Source: CAZBUK01 sp964495085
GTDB lineage: Bacteria > Bacteroidota > Ignavibacteria > T3Sed10-11
Assembly (NCBI GenBank): GCA_964495085.1
Contig: CAZBUK010000041.1
Span: 1-32,290 of the forward strand
Length of the DNA stretch: 32,290 nucleotides
Direction of reading: 5' to 3'
Part shown: positions 9,149 to 17,490 of the stretch, in pieces
Numbering within the stretch: position 1 is the first letter of the stretch
How the letters are laid out: every line of letters starts with the position of its first letter
The notes under the pieces: model-generated
What the model saw: only the letters and a program-made list of their open reading frames with translations
What the model was told of the DNA's origin: nothing
Database searches by the model: none
Made by a program: the position numbers and the translations under genes

Positions 9149-9733
9149 TTAGTGAAGGATGCCGGATTTTCTGAATATACCTTTATGCAGGATAGCATCC
9201 CGACGGGTGAAACGTATTACGGTTTTCGCTGATCCGATCGACAGGGTATCGGTCCGGCTGATTGATGAGGTCCATTCCTGGCCAGGTGCGATGCCGATCT
9301 CGTCGTCGAAATAGTTGAGAACGATGGAACCGTCTCCTCCGATTCGGAGAAGAGATATTTCGGTTGCTTTATGAGGGAGGGATGCAACCGGAGAGAGGTG
9401 GGAGGAAACGCCGCTGCCTTCGGTTCCGCCGAGCGAGACCGTGCGTGCGAGTAATATGATCATCGTGTCGACTTCTTCAGGGTGTAGTCCGGGGGCGTAG
9501 AGCGCCCCGTCGCTGTTGAAGATGTACGTAGGTCCGTTGATAGTTCGTGCCCGGGGGAATTCCCCTTCGAGCAGCTCGCCGGAACGAGAGGTCTGATATT
9601 CAATAAAAATATATTCTCCCTCCGAGAGCTCACGCGCCTGTATTCGTATTCCGGATTTTTGGCAACCGAGCATAAGGAAGATCGCGGTGAGAGCGAGGAG
9701 AGTGGAAAATCCGGGTATTGGTCTTGTCGTCAT
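9149..9733 (-). CDS. Hypothetical lipoprotein paired with the M6 protease
   Basis: A 194-residue protein that I do not recognise. The N-terminus is a lipoprotein signal peptide with lipobox LMLGC (lipid Cys24). The mature part is rich in beta-prone stretches (EYIFIEYQTS, GPTYIFNS, SIVLNYFDDEIGI, KTVIRFTRRDAIL) and has no further Cys, so it is probably a compact beta domain. It lies directly upstream of the protease on the same strand with a 15-bp gap. That suggests co-expression and a helper, inhibitor or anchor role, but nothing in its own sequence proves this. No clear Shine-Dalgarno sequence precedes the start. Confidence 0.65.
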   Translation of the reverse strand: MTTRPIPGFSTLLALTAIFLMLGCQKSGIRIQARELSEGEYIFIEYQTSRSGELLEGEFPRARTINGPTYIFNSDGALYAPGLHPEEVDTMIILLARTVSLGGTEGSGVSSHLSPVASLPHKATEISLLRIGGDGSIVLNYFDDEIGIAPGQEWTSSISRTDTLSIGSAKTVIRFTRRDAILHKGIFRKSGILH

Positions 9734-9762
9734 TGATCTTTATTAATTTGAGATTAACAGAA

Positions 9763-9795
9763 ATCCCTCCTGTGCATTCGCAAGGCGGGAGGGAT
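9763..9795. promoter_or_regulatory. Hairpin in a divergent intergenic region
   Basis: ATCCCTCC (9763-9770) pairs with GGAGGGAT (9788-9795), extendable by a few wobble pairs. It lies 30-62 nt upstream of the small lipoprotein gene and would be in its 5' leader. There is no U-tract on either side, so it is not an obvious terminator. Role unknown. Confidence 0.3.
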
Positions 9796-9834
9796 CGTGT
9801 ACGTATCAAACAGCTTATGCACAATATAGGAAAG

Positions 9835-9849
9835 TTGATCTTTAATCAA
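9835..9849. promoter_or_regulatory. Short palindrome, possible operator
   Basis: TTGAT, five bases, then ATCAA form a perfect dyad in the divergent region upstream of the BadF-type kinase operon. It lies about 30 bp upstream of the candidate promoter at 9880-9910. Short enough to be chance. Confidence 0.25.
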
Positions 9850-9879
9850 AAACGTTTCTGACGAATTGCCTGTTTTCAA

Positions 9880-9910
9880 TTGATTTTCAGGGGTAATATC
9901 ATTAACTTTA
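9880..9910 (+). promoter_or_regulatory. Candidate Bacteroidota-type promoter for the kinase-nagZ-murQ operon
   Basis: TTG (9880-9882), a 20-nt spacer and TAACTTTA (9903-9910) approximate the TTG/TAnnTTTG promoter of Bacteroidota. The start codon is at 9948, giving a leader of about 30 nt. The same TAnnTTTA variant occurs at the candidate nagA promoter, which modestly raises confidence. Confidence 0.35.
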
Positions 9911-9947
9911 TTTTCCGTCTCTTATCCGAATTATACAGGCACTTCGC

Positions 9948-10916
9948 ATGATAAAAGCGTTTCACTTCGTTATAGGTGTGGATGGAGGCGGCACATCTAC
10001 TGTTGCACGATTGGCTGATTTAAAAGGGAATGTCCTTTCCGAATACAAAGGTGGTCCTTCCAATTTACAGACAGCGGGTCCCGATGCGTGTGCCGCAACT
10101 CTTCACTCTGTCGTAACCAACGTCTGCAAAAATTTCCGAATTAATTCGTCCCGTGTGGGAATGGTGGTATACGGGACAGCAGGTGCGGGACGGAAACCGG
10201 ATCGTGAAGCATTCTATGCTGCAATCAGGAAGAAATGGAAGAAATTAGCCTATAAACCCGCGGGGATTCGGATCGTCGGAGATGCCGATATCGCACTTGA
10301 GGCGGCATTCGGCGGCGAACCGGGCATCATCATTATCGCCGGAACCGGATCGATCGTCTACGGACGGGATGTCGACGGATCTATAAAAAGATCGGGAGGC
10401 TGGGGCCCACTGCTCGGAGATCCGGGTAGCGGCGCTGCACTCGGAATGAGAGCGCTGAGATCGCTTGCGGGATTTTTAGACGGTTGCAACAAATCCTCGC
10501 GGTTATATTCGCTGATGGAGTCTGAATTCGGAATAAACTCCGCCGAATCTCTGATCTCCCGGGTATACAAGGAAAAACTGCATCCGTCGAAACTCGCTCC
10601 CGCCGTTTTCGAAGCCGCGGCAGCCGGCGACAAAACGGCACGTTCGCTCATCGACGAAAATGCTCGGGAGCTGGTCGGTATGCTGGGGTGCGGAGTGAAG
10701 AAATTCGGATTCCGGAAAACGATACCCGTGGCATACGTCGGCGGGCTTTTTCAATCCGATAGCGGGTACGCGTCGATCGTCACGAAGCATATCAAATCAT
10801 CGCTCCCCCGGGTGAAAGTGCTCAGGCCGAAATATAAACCTGAAGAGGGGGCAGTGGCGATGGCGCTCCGGCTATTGCACGAATTCGATAAAACACAAAG
10901 TTTGAGTTCACTATGA
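9948..10916 (+). CDS. BadF/BadG-type ATPase, probable MurNAc/GlcNAc kinase (MurK-like)
   Basis: A 322-residue cytoplasmic ASKHA-fold kinase of the BadF/BadG/NAGK family. Visible motifs are the phosphate-1 loop VDGGGT (11-16), GDAD at 111-114 with the likely catalytic Asp, AGTGS (131-135), and GGWGPLLGDPGSG (150-162), which is typical of eukaryotic-type GlcNAc kinases and clostridial MurK. MurK phosphorylates both MurNAc and GlcNAc at O6. Being first in an operon with nagZ and murQ strongly suggests that it makes MurNAc-6P for MurQ; the exact specificity cannot be read from sequence. Its stop overlaps the nagZ start by 4 bp (ATGA), indicating translational coupling. Only a weak Shine-Dalgarno sequence precedes it. 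Confidence 0.85.
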   Translation: MIKAFHFVIGVDGGGTSTVARLADLKGNVLSEYKGGPSNLQTAGPDACAATLHSVVTNVCKNFRINSSRVGMVVYGTAGAGRKPDREAFYAAIRKKWKKLAYKPAGIRIVGDADIALEAAFGGEPGIIIIAGTGSIVYGRDVDGSIKRSGGWGPLLGDPGSGAALGMRALRSLAGFLDGCNKSSRLYSLMESEFGINSAESLISRVYKEKLHPSKLAPAVFEAAAAGDKTARSLIDENARELVGMLGCGVKKFGFRKTIPVAYVGGLFQSDSGYASIVTKHIKSSLPRVKVLRPKYKPEEGAVAMALRLLHEFDKTQSLSSL

Positions 10917-12808
10917 ATTCGCATAAACTATTAACAATAGGTATGGTCATAGCTATGTCCGTTATTGGCTGCACCGGGTCAGGCGAGTCTGTCAGGATGC
11001 CGGGGGAATCATTCCGGATCCTATCGAAAGCCGATGTCGACAGAATATTCAACGAGCGGATTCCCTGGGTTGAGAAGACCTTCGCCCGTCTCACGCTTGA
11101 GGAAAAGGTGGGTCAACTGCTTGCTCCCCGCGCATTTGCGCACTACCTGAGCAGCGACGCGGAGGAGTACCGGGAGATGATCCGCTGCATCCGCGAGTTG
11201 AAGGTGGGCGGTCTGGTATTTTTCCAGGGAGATGTGAGCGAGATGGTTTTGCGTGCGAACGAAGCGCAGCAATTCTCCGATGTTCCGCTCCTGCTCTCCG
11301 CCGACTTTGAGTGGGGACCGGGAATGCGTGTGCGCAGATCCACATCCTTCCCCCCGGCGATGGCGCTCGGGGCAACCCGGGACGCCGGATTAGTGTACCG
11401 TATCGGAAGGGCGGTCGCCGCCGAAGGGACCGCGCTCGGTATACAGCAGAACTTCGCGCCTGTGACGGAGCCGAATCTCAATCCGAAAAATCCCGTCATT
11501 AATTTCAGATCGTTCGGTGAAGCGAAGGATCTGGTTGCGGAGCTTGCTACCGCCTATATGCTCGGTCTCCAGGACGGCGGTATGATCGCGACCGCGAAAC
11601 ATTTCCCCGGACATGGGGCTACCGAAACCGATTCGCACATGCGCCTGCCGATCCTCACCTATAATCGCGAAGACCTGGAGACGGAGGAGCTGTATACCTT
11701 CAGGAGGACAATAGAAAAGGGAGTCTTGAGCGTGATGACGGCGCATATTGCACTTCCGCTTATCTCAGCCGAGCCCGACAGACCCGCGACCCTTTCACGC
11801 GAAATCGTCACGGGCATCTTACGGGAAGACATGGGATTCAGCGGACTCATCGTCTCGGATGCACTCGAGATGCGCGCTATCACGGCAAACTTTTCGCCCG
11901 GCGAAGCGGCGGTCCTGGCGGTCGAAGCCGGCGTCGACATGCTCCTCCTGCCGCAGGATATGAACAGCGCATACTACGCAATTCTTGAAGCCGTTCGTTC
12001 CGGAAGATTAAACGAATCGCGGATCGACGATTCGGTGAGACGTATCCTGACGATGAAATATATCTCCGGGCTTCACCTAAACAGGTTCGTGGGCACCGAC
12101 AAATTCAGGCAGGTCGTCGCAAACCGCGAGCACGCGGATCTCGCCCTCGAAGCGGCCCGGAAGTCGATAACCCTCGTCAGAAACGATGGCGATGTTCTGC
12201 CGCTGCAGCCGACGAGCGAAAAGAAAGTGCTGGTCGTCGTTATCTCAGATCGCGAGGACCTGCGCGTGAACGTCGGACGATCCCGCGTCGTTCAACCGAA
12301 TGAGCCGGTCGGACAGTATTTCTCGCAGTTGTTGAGAGGATACCATACCAACGTCGAGACGATACGGCTCGATCCGCGGAGCAACCGGATTGAATTCGAT
12401 ACCCTCTCGCAAAGGGCGATGGAATCGGATGTGGTAATTGCGGTATCCTACGTGCAGGCGCGGTCGTATCAGGGTGAGATCGGGATTCCCGAGCAGATGC
12501 ACGCTGCGTTGCAGCATATCATCGATATGGATCAACCGTTCATCCTCGTTTCCCTCGGCGATCCGTATTTTATTTATAATTTCCCGGATGTCGACGCCTA
12601 TCTGACCGCTTATCATTCCGCGGAACCATCGGTCGAAGCCGTCGTCGAAACAATATTCGGCAAAAATATACCGACGGGTAAGCTGCCGGTTTCGATTCCG
12701 GGCGTTGCGGCAGCAGGGGCGGGTCTGACGTATGAAAAAGCGGTACCGGCGCCTTTACAGCCCGAACGTGATGTGGCCGAACCGACCGGCATCAACGAGG
12801 GGGAATGA
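10913..12808 (+). CDS. nagZ: NagZ-type beta-N-acetylglucosaminidase (GH3), two-domain lipoprotein
   Basis: A 631-residue GH3 exo-enzyme that releases GlcNAc from muropeptides. A lipoprotein signal peptide ends at VIGC (Cys20), so it should be exported and lipid-anchored, unlike the cytosolic one-domain NagZ of proteobacteria. The NagZ signature KHFPGHGATETDSH spans 229-242, with the Asp240-His242 acid/base dyad. SDALEM at 315-320 carries the nucleophile Asp316. A GH3 C-terminal domain follows from about residue 410, as in the two-domain secreted NagZ of Bacillus subtilis. The operon with a MurK-like kinase and murQ matches peptidoglycan salvage. NamZ would remove MurNAc and NagZ would remove GlcNAc in alternation. 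Confidence 0.92.
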   Translation: MNSHKLLTIGMVIAMSVIGCTGSGESVRMPGESFRILSKADVDRIFNERIPWVEKTFARLTLEEKVGQLLAPRAFAHYLSSDAEEYREMIRCIRELKVGGLVFFQGDVSEMVLRANEAQQFSDVPLLLSADFEWGPGMRVRRSTSFPPAMALGATRDAGLVYRIGRAVAAEGTALGIQQNFAPVTEPNLNPKNPVINFRSFGEAKDLVAELATAYMLGLQDGGMIATAKHFPGHGATETDSHMRLPILTYNREDLETEELYTFRRTIEKGVLSVMTAHIALPLISAEPDRPATLSREIVTGILREDMGFSGLIVSDALEMRAITANFSPGEAAVLAVEAGVDMLLLPQDMNSAYYAILEAVRSGRLNESRIDDSVRRILTMKYISGLHLNRFVGTDKFRQVVANREHADLALEAARKSITLVRNDGDVLPLQPTSEKKVLVVVISDREDLRVNVGRSRVVQPNEPVGQYFSQLLRGYHTNVETIRLDPRSNRIEFDTLSQRAMESDVVIAVSYVQARSYQGEIGIPEQMHAALQHIIDMDQPFILVSLGDPYFIYNFPDVDAYLTAYHSAEPSVEAVVETIFGKNIPTGKLPVSIPGVAAAGAGLTYEKAVPAPLQPERDVAEPTGINEGE

Positions 12809-12865
12809 ACCTCGCGTGATTAACCGTCGATATGAATAAAGAACCAGCACAGGAACAGAGTAGAT

Positions 12866-13777
12866 ATGTCGAAAGAACTTTTTGAAAATTTGTCCAGACT
12901 TTCAACCGAGCAGCGCAATCCGCGCTCGATTATGATAGATACGATGTCAACAGCCGAAATTCTCCATGTTATCAACAACGATGATAAACTGGTACCGCGC
13001 GCAATCGAGAAGGAAATTCCGTATATCGCCAGGGGAGTAGACATACTTGTCGATGTTTTCAGGAAGGGAGGGAGACTGATCTACGTCGGAGCGGGTACCA
13101 GCGGACGTCTCGGAATCCTCGACGCGTCGGAGTGTCCGCCGACGTTCGGCACGCCGCACGAGATGATCGTCGGCGTTATGGCCGGCGGCCGCGATGCAGT
13201 TTTCCGGGCTGTTGAGGGATCGGAGGATAAAGCTCAGGACGGCGAGCAGGCGATGATAGATATGAACGTCGGCGGGAACGATGTTGTCTGCGGCATAGCG
13301 GCGAGCCGCCGGACTCCGTACGTAGTCGCTGCCGTGCAAAAAGCGAAGGAACTGGGCGCCAGGACATTGTACGTGACGACCAATCCTCGCTCGGAATTCG
13401 ATCTGGATGTCGATGTGGCGATCTGTGCGGAAGTCGGCCCCGAGGTAGTGCAGGGATCAACGCGCATGAAGTCCGGAACGGCACAGAAGCTCGTGCTGAA
13501 TATGCTGACGACCACCGCGATGATCAGAATGGGAAAGATATATGAGAATATGATGGTCGACCTGCAGATGAATTCCCAGAAGCTCGAGGAGCGTGCGAAG
13601 AGGGTGGTAATGACCGTCACAGGATTGAGCTACGAAGAGGCGGAGAAGGTTCTCCGCGATGCCGGAGGACATGTTAAGACCGCGCTCGTCATGAAACTCG
13701 GGGGAGTGTCGAAAGCGGAAGCTCTCACCCGGCTCAAGAAAGGGGAGGGGTTTGTCAGAAGAGCGTTAGAAGAATAG
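12866..13777 (+). CDS. murQ: N-acetylmuramic acid 6-phosphate etherase MurQ
   Basis: A 303-residue cytoplasmic SIS-fold lyase that splits the D-lactyl ether of MurNAc-6P to give GlcNAc-6P and D-lactate. It is close to textbook: GAGTSGRLG at 75-83, DASECPPTFG with Glu89, EGSEDKAQDG with Glu120, and EVVQGSTRMKSGTAQK in the second half. Glu89 and Glu120 correspond to the catalytic pair Glu84/Glu115 of the E. coli enzyme. The length is standard and the C-terminal helical region (TGLSYEEAEKVL, GGHVKTALVM) is complete. It is the last gene of the kinase-nagZ-murQ operon, 57 bp after nagZ, with AGGA upstream of the ATG. A hairpin terminator follows at 13837. Confidence 0.97.
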   Translation: MSKELFENLSRLSTEQRNPRSIMIDTMSTAEILHVINNDDKLVPRAIEKEIPYIARGVDILVDVFRKGGRLIYVGAGTSGRLGILDASECPPTFGTPHEMIVGVMAGGRDAVFRAVEGSEDKAQDGEQAMIDMNVGGNDVVCGIAASRRTPYVVAAVQKAKELGARTLYVTTNPRSEFDLDVDVAICAEVGPEVVQGSTRMKSGTAQKLVLNMLTTTAMIRMGKIYENMMVDLQMNSQKLEERAKRVVMTVTGLSYEEAEKVLRDAGGHVKTALVMKLGGVSKAEALTRLKKGEGFVRRALEE

Positions 13778-13836
13778 TATATCTACGCGATACAACCTAT
13801 TGACAATCTGAAAATTATTTAGTAATCTTCACCAAA

Positions 13837-13875
13837 ACCCGGAAGGATGAACAGCTTGTCCGGGTAATCTTTTTA
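13837..13875 (+). terminator. Intrinsic terminator of the murQ operon
   Basis: ACCCGGA (13837-13843) pairs with TCCGGGT (13859-13865), with a loop of 15 nt. This is followed by AATCTTTTTAT. It begins 60 nt after the murQ stop and is well placed to end the kinase-nagZ-murQ transcript. Confidence 0.65.
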
Positions 13876-13937
13876 TGCTGTAACGCACCGGGTTATCCGG
13901 GCGTGTAATTATCAAATCACTTCAGTCGCAAAGGATT

Positions 13938-13962
13938 CGAGAGATGGGTACTCCATATCTCG
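13938..13962 (+). promoter_or_regulatory. Leader hairpin 1 upstream of the TonB receptor
   Basis: CGAGA (13938-13942) pairs with TCTCG (13958-13962) and ATGG (13944-13947) with CCAT (13953-13956), separated by a single G/A internal mismatch. The loop is 5 nt. No U-tract follows, so it looks like a structural element of a leader RNA and not a terminator. Confidence 0.4.
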
Positions 13963-14101
13963 GTGATCGAACCAAGAGTGTATGTGGGGCAGCAGAGATT
14001 TTCGCCGCATTCCGGCGGCGGTCCTTCACATCAATCCACGAATATTCTCAATTAACCCGTCTTTCCGGTATACATACGCCCGGGTTCCAGAAAATTAAAT
14101 C

Positions 14102-14118
14102 ATGCGCGCGGAGCGCAT
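14102..14118 (+). promoter_or_regulatory. Leader hairpin 2 upstream of the TonB receptor
   Basis: ATGCGC (14102-14107) and GCGCAT (14113-14118) form a perfect 6-bp stem with a GCGGA loop. It lies 70 nt before the terminator hairpin. If the region is a leader, this could be an aptamer or pausing element. It also contains the most upstream in-frame ATG of the TonB receptor frame, which is another reason to prefer the start at 14270. Confidence 0.35.
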
Positions 14119-14187
14119 CTTTCAAACGTGCGTGTTACTCCCCGGGTACGGGTTGTGGCATTATCCTGAACAGTTTACATTTCAGAG

Positions 14188-14235
14188 AAAAGGGTACGAT
14201 GCTTTCTCAAAAAGCCGTACCCTTTTTTATTTTTT
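14188..14235 (+). terminator. Strong intrinsic terminator just upstream of the TonB receptor, possible attenuator
   Basis: AAAAGGGTACG (14188-14198) pairs perfectly with CGTACCCTTTT (14216-14226). Above a 2-nt bulge, GCTTT (14201-14205) pairs with AAAGC (14211-14215), with a 5-nt loop. A run of T with one A follows to 14235. The receptor's Shine-Dalgarno sequence begins 23 nt later, so any promoter upstream of the hairpin must read through it. This is typical of attenuators or riboswitch expression platforms, or of the end of a small RNA. Confidence 0.75.
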
Positions 14236-14257
14236 ACCGAGAGTATCCAACAATACG

Positions 14258-14263
14258 AAGGAG
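14258..14263 (+). promoter_or_regulatory. Ribosome binding site that decides the TonB receptor start
   Basis: AAGGAG lies 6 nt before the ATG at 14270. The frame is open further upstream, but this site and the signal peptide that follows identify 14270 as the start. Confidence 0.8.
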
Positions 14264-14269
14264 CTCACA

Positions 14270-17200
14270 ATGGTTAGGCAAGGTTATCGGTTCCGAATTC
14301 TCCTCACGCTCGCAGCCGCTCTCATACTCCTGTCGGGCGTCGTAGACCGGGCGGACGCTCAGGGGCGCGGAAAAATCACCGGGACGATTCTGGATGCTGA
14401 ATCGGGACAACCTCTTCCGGGTTCGAACGTCATGATCGATACCGTATGGATCGGAGGCAATCCGGTTGCATTCGACGGTATGCTCGGCGCTGCATCCGAT
14501 CTGAACGGAGAATTCGTAATCCTCAACGTCCCCCCGGGAGTATATAATCTGAAAGCGTCGATGATGGGATATGCGACGGTCGTCCAGTCACACGTCGTCG
14601 TCGATGCGAACAGGACGATCAACGTGAGCTTTTCTCTCCCCGCTACGGTGATCGAGATCGGAGTCGTGGAGGTCGTCTGGGAGCGTCCCGTTATTCAATC
14701 GGATGTCGCGGGGACGCAGGAGATCATCTACGTGCAGCGAATCGAGGAAGTTCCGCTGGTTCGTGTGAGCGAGTTTTTCGACAGGATGAAGGGGATCGAG
14801 CTCGTTGCTACGAATGAAGGCATGGGACTCAGCGTACGCGGCGGATTGATCCGCGAAACGGATATACGCATCGACGGCATCTCGTTGCGGGATCCGAGAA
14901 CCGAGAATTCATATCTGACGCTGAACTCCACGACCATCCAGCAGGTACAAGTGATGACCGGCGGCTTTGAAGCGAAGTACGGGGGCATTCAGTCGGGTCT
15001 GGTTAATATCGTAACAAGGGAAGGGATGAGAGATCGTTATACCCTTTCGCTGAAGGTGGATATGACGCCGGGATCCCAGGACCGGTTTTTCGGTAAGAAT
15101 CCATGGGCGAGCGACTCTCCTATCTACGAAGTCTTTGCCGGAAAATATGCGATGAACGGTATCCGCACAGCTGCGGACAGCGCCGCGGTTCCGTCTATCT
15201 TCTGGGGTTTCCGGGGATGGAACGATCCTTCCACCGGAACATATGCTGAACTTCCCGAGGGCGCAACGCTGACCCCCGAACAGAAACTTGAATTATGGAA
15301 ACTCCGCCATCCCCAATACAGGGTCGGCGGACGTCCGGATGTCTTTGTCGAAGGAAGCCTGAGCGGACCCGTGCCGGGCTCGGGGATTCCTCTTTTCGGT
15401 GCATACGCGGATAAGACGACGTTTCTCCTCGGGTTTAAATATGAAGATTCGCCGTTCGCATTTCCTCTGGGCCCGCGGGATTCGTACATCGACTGGAACT
15501 CCCAGTTGAAACTCACCACACGCATCACCCCGTCTATGAAGCTTTCTGTCGACGGTCTCTATGCGAAGATCGCGTCGTTAAACGAGGGGCGCGCGAGCAA
15601 CTATGGCGGATTGCTCGATATATCCGCCAGCTTCGGCCATCTCAACAATACGAATGTCGGCGTCAGGAGGCAGGCACAGCTGATAGGCGGCGAAAGCATT
15701 TTCCAGATTTATAATAAGAGCAGGCTGCAGTATTTTGATAAAAGATTCATCCTCGGCGGCGTGCAGCTGAACCATTCCATCACGCCCCGGTCGTACTACA
15801 ACCTGAGCGCACGCTTCGCCTATACCGATAATAAGCTGGCCCCGTTTGAGCTCGATACGACGCGGGCGGACGCCTGGCTTACCGTGGGGGGGCACAGGTT
15901 CCTCAACGTCCCGCAGGGGGGCTCGCCGAATGCATCGACGAATTTCGGCTTTGACGAGCTTGGTATGTTCAGAATGTACGGCGGCACGCAGCGAGACGAT
16001 AATTCATATTCATGGGTCGCTGAATTCACCGGCGACTATGTAGCGCAGTTCGGAAGACACAACCAGGTGGAAACCGGATTCAGTGTCAGCTACAATCTCC
16101 TGCACGTCGAGAGCGGAACCTGGCTTCAATCAGAGCGAATGTGGACGCCCGATATCTGGCAGTACTACGATGCGAAGCCGCTCGAGATCGGCGCATACCT
16201 GCAGGATAAGCTTGAATTCGAGGGAATGATAGCCACTGTCGGCTTCAGAATGGACTATTTCAAATCAAACAGGAAATCATTCGAGTTCGGCCATCCGCTC
16301 GATCCCGCATTTGCGGAATTCTACAACGATATCTATCTAAACCTTCCGGGAGACTGGGGGTCTTACGAACGATGGGTTGCCTATCGCGAATTGCTCGGCA
16401 ATCCGCCGGGTTGGGAGGGAGAAGAGAGTAAATCGCAGGTGAAACTCTCTCCCCGCATGGGCGTTTCCTTTCCCGTGACAATGTCGAGCAAGTTGTATTT
16501 TAATTACGGGCATTTCTATCAAAGGCCGTCAATATCGTTTCTTTACAATACGGCGATCGGACCGGGTTGGACGAGCGTGCCTGCCCCGAATCTTCCGCTC
16601 GGACGAACTGTCTCGTACGAGTTCGGGTATGAGCAGAGCTTTTTCGAAAGCTTCCTCTTCAATGTGACGTTCTATTACAAGGATGTACGCAACTTACCGC
16701 TGAGTCAAACGTATGTCAGCTGGTATCGGGATAACAACGTGACAAGCTTCGTGGCCGACCGGTACATGGATACCAGGGGCATCGAATTCAGGCTCGAACG
16801 GAGATTCGGAAGATTCATATCCTTCTGGGCGAACTACGACTATATGCTGCAGAGCGCCGGCCAGACCGGGTTGCAGCGTATTTACGAGAACCGTCTCGAT
16901 GCGAGCGACGAGAAACGCACTGCGAACATCTCAACGAATATCCCCGTACCCCGCGCCAACATCAATCTGAATCTTCGCACTCCTTCCGATTGGGGACCGT
17001 CGATCGGTTCAATGACTCCGTTTGCCGATATTTACGTGAATGTATTGTTCGAATGGAGATCAGGCGGACGATTCCTCTGGAATCCCGAAGAACCCGATGT
17101 AAAACGTCAACAGTGGGTCGATATTGTGGACTACTCGAATATCGATCTCAGGGCGTCGAAAAATTTCAAGTATCCCTGGGGAAATTTCGAAGTCGTCATG

Positions 17201-17476
17201 ACCGTCCAGAATCTTCTGAATACCAAACGGCTCGCAATCGGAAATATGACAAGCGAACAGCTTGGAGTCTACCGCAATTCGCTCAAGCTCTCGTTCTACG
17301 AGGGGGAAAATAAAGGAGAGGATCAATGGGGCGAGTGGGATAAGCCACATATTCGCGAAGCGACCGGATGGTTCCAGACGCTCCCGGACGGAACTCCCGA
17401 TCCACGCGGATGGTATACCGCGCCGTTATTCCTGAATCCGACCCGGATCATCCTCGGTGTCCGGTTTAACTTATAA
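14270..17476 (+). CDS. TonB-dependent receptor with N-terminal carboxypeptidase-like domain
   Basis: A 1068-residue outer-membrane receptor for energised uptake of a large substrate, probably an oligosaccharide. Residues 1-30 are a signal peptide (cut near ADA/QG). Residues about 35-125 are a carboxypeptidase regulatory-like domain (GKITGTILDAESGQPLPGSNV, GEFVILNVPPGVYNLKASMMGY). A plug domain follows (SVRGGLIRETDIRIDGISL, VMTGGFEAKYGGIQSGLVNIVTR), then a beta-barrel ending NPTRIILGVRFNL. The frame extends 56 codons further upstream, but an AAGGAG site and the signal peptide fix the start here. It heads a tight series: GH18 chitinase (14 bp downstream), an FN3 protein and a PorV/PorQ-like barrel. 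No SusD-type lipoprotein accompanies it. Substrate assignment to chitin or peptidoglycan fragments rests on context. Confidence 0.88.
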   Translation: MVRQGYRFRILLTLAAALILLSGVVDRADAQGRGKITGTILDAESGQPLPGSNVMIDTVWIGGNPVAFDGMLGAASDLNGEFVILNVPPGVYNLKASMMGYATVVQSHVVVDANRTINVSFSLPATVIEIGVVEVVWERPVIQSDVAGTQEIIYVQRIEEVPLVRVSEFFDRMKGIELVATNEGMGLSVRGGLIRETDIRIDGISLRDPRTENSYLTLNSTTIQQVQVMTGGFEAKYGGIQSGLVNIVTREGMRDRYTLSLKVDMTPGSQDRFFGKNPWASDSPIYEVFAGKYAMNGIRTAADSAAVPSIFWGFRGWNDPSTGTYAELPEGATLTPEQKLELWKLRHPQYRVGGRPDVFVEGSLSGPVPGSGIPLFGAYADKTTFLLGFKYEDSPFAFPLGPRDSYIDWNSQLKLTTRITPSMKLSVDGLYAKIASLNEGRASNYGGLLDISASFGHLNNTNVGVRRQAQLIGGESIFQIYNKSRLQYFDKRFILGGVQLNHSITPRSYYNLSARFAYTDNKLAPFELDTTRADAWLTVGGHRFLNVPQGGSPNASTNFGFDELGMFRMYGGTQRDDNSYSWVAEFTGDYVAQFGRHNQVETGFSVSYNLLHVESGTWLQSERMWTPDIWQYYDAKPLEIGAYLQDKLEFEGMIATVGFRMDYFKSNRKSFEFGHPLDPAFAEFYNDIYLNLPGDWGSYERWVAYRELLGNPPGWEGEESKSQVKLSPRMGVSFPVTMSSKLYFNYGHFYQRPSISFLYNTAIGPGWTSVPAPNLPLGRTVSYEFGYEQSFFESFLFNVTFYYKDVRNLPLSQTYVSWYRDNNVTSFVADRYMDTRGIEFRLERRFGRFISFWANYDYMLQSAGQTGLQRIYENRLDASDEKRTANISTNIPVPRANINLNLRTPSDWGPSIGSMTPFADIYVNVLFEWRSGGRFLWNPEEPDVKRQQWVDIVDYSNIDLRASKNFKYPWGNFEVVMTVQNLLNTKRLAIGNMTSEQLGVYRNSLKLSFYEGENKGEDQWGEWDKPHIREATGWFQTLPDGTPDPRGWYTAPLFLNPTRIILGVRFNL

Positions 17477-17490
17477 GAGATAATACATCG

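Larger units (their letters stand above)
13778..14269 (+). other. Long leader between murQ and the TonB receptor
   Basis: This 492-bp gap holds no convincing gene. It contains a murQ terminator (13837-13875), a hairpin at 13938-13962, another at 14102-14118, and a strong intrinsic terminator at 14188-14235 that ends 34 nt before the TonB receptor start. Open frames crossing it lack good start sites and family content. The arrangement fits a premature-termination control leader or a small RNA gene. Confidence 0.5.

Noticed and set aside
12866..13777. Possibility that the SIS-fold murQ product is a GckR-type regulator
   Set aside because: The catalytic Glu89/Glu120 pair, the short length and the operon context identify MurQ etherase.
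14102..14269. Upstream extension of the TonB receptor frame to an ATG at 14102
   Set aside because: The extension crosses the terminator hairpin, while an AAGGAG site and a signal peptide mark the start at 14270.
13944..14345. 133-residue open frame across the TonB receptor leader
   Set aside because: It passes through several stable hairpins and the strong terminator and overlaps the receptor's start region. No domain is recognisable.
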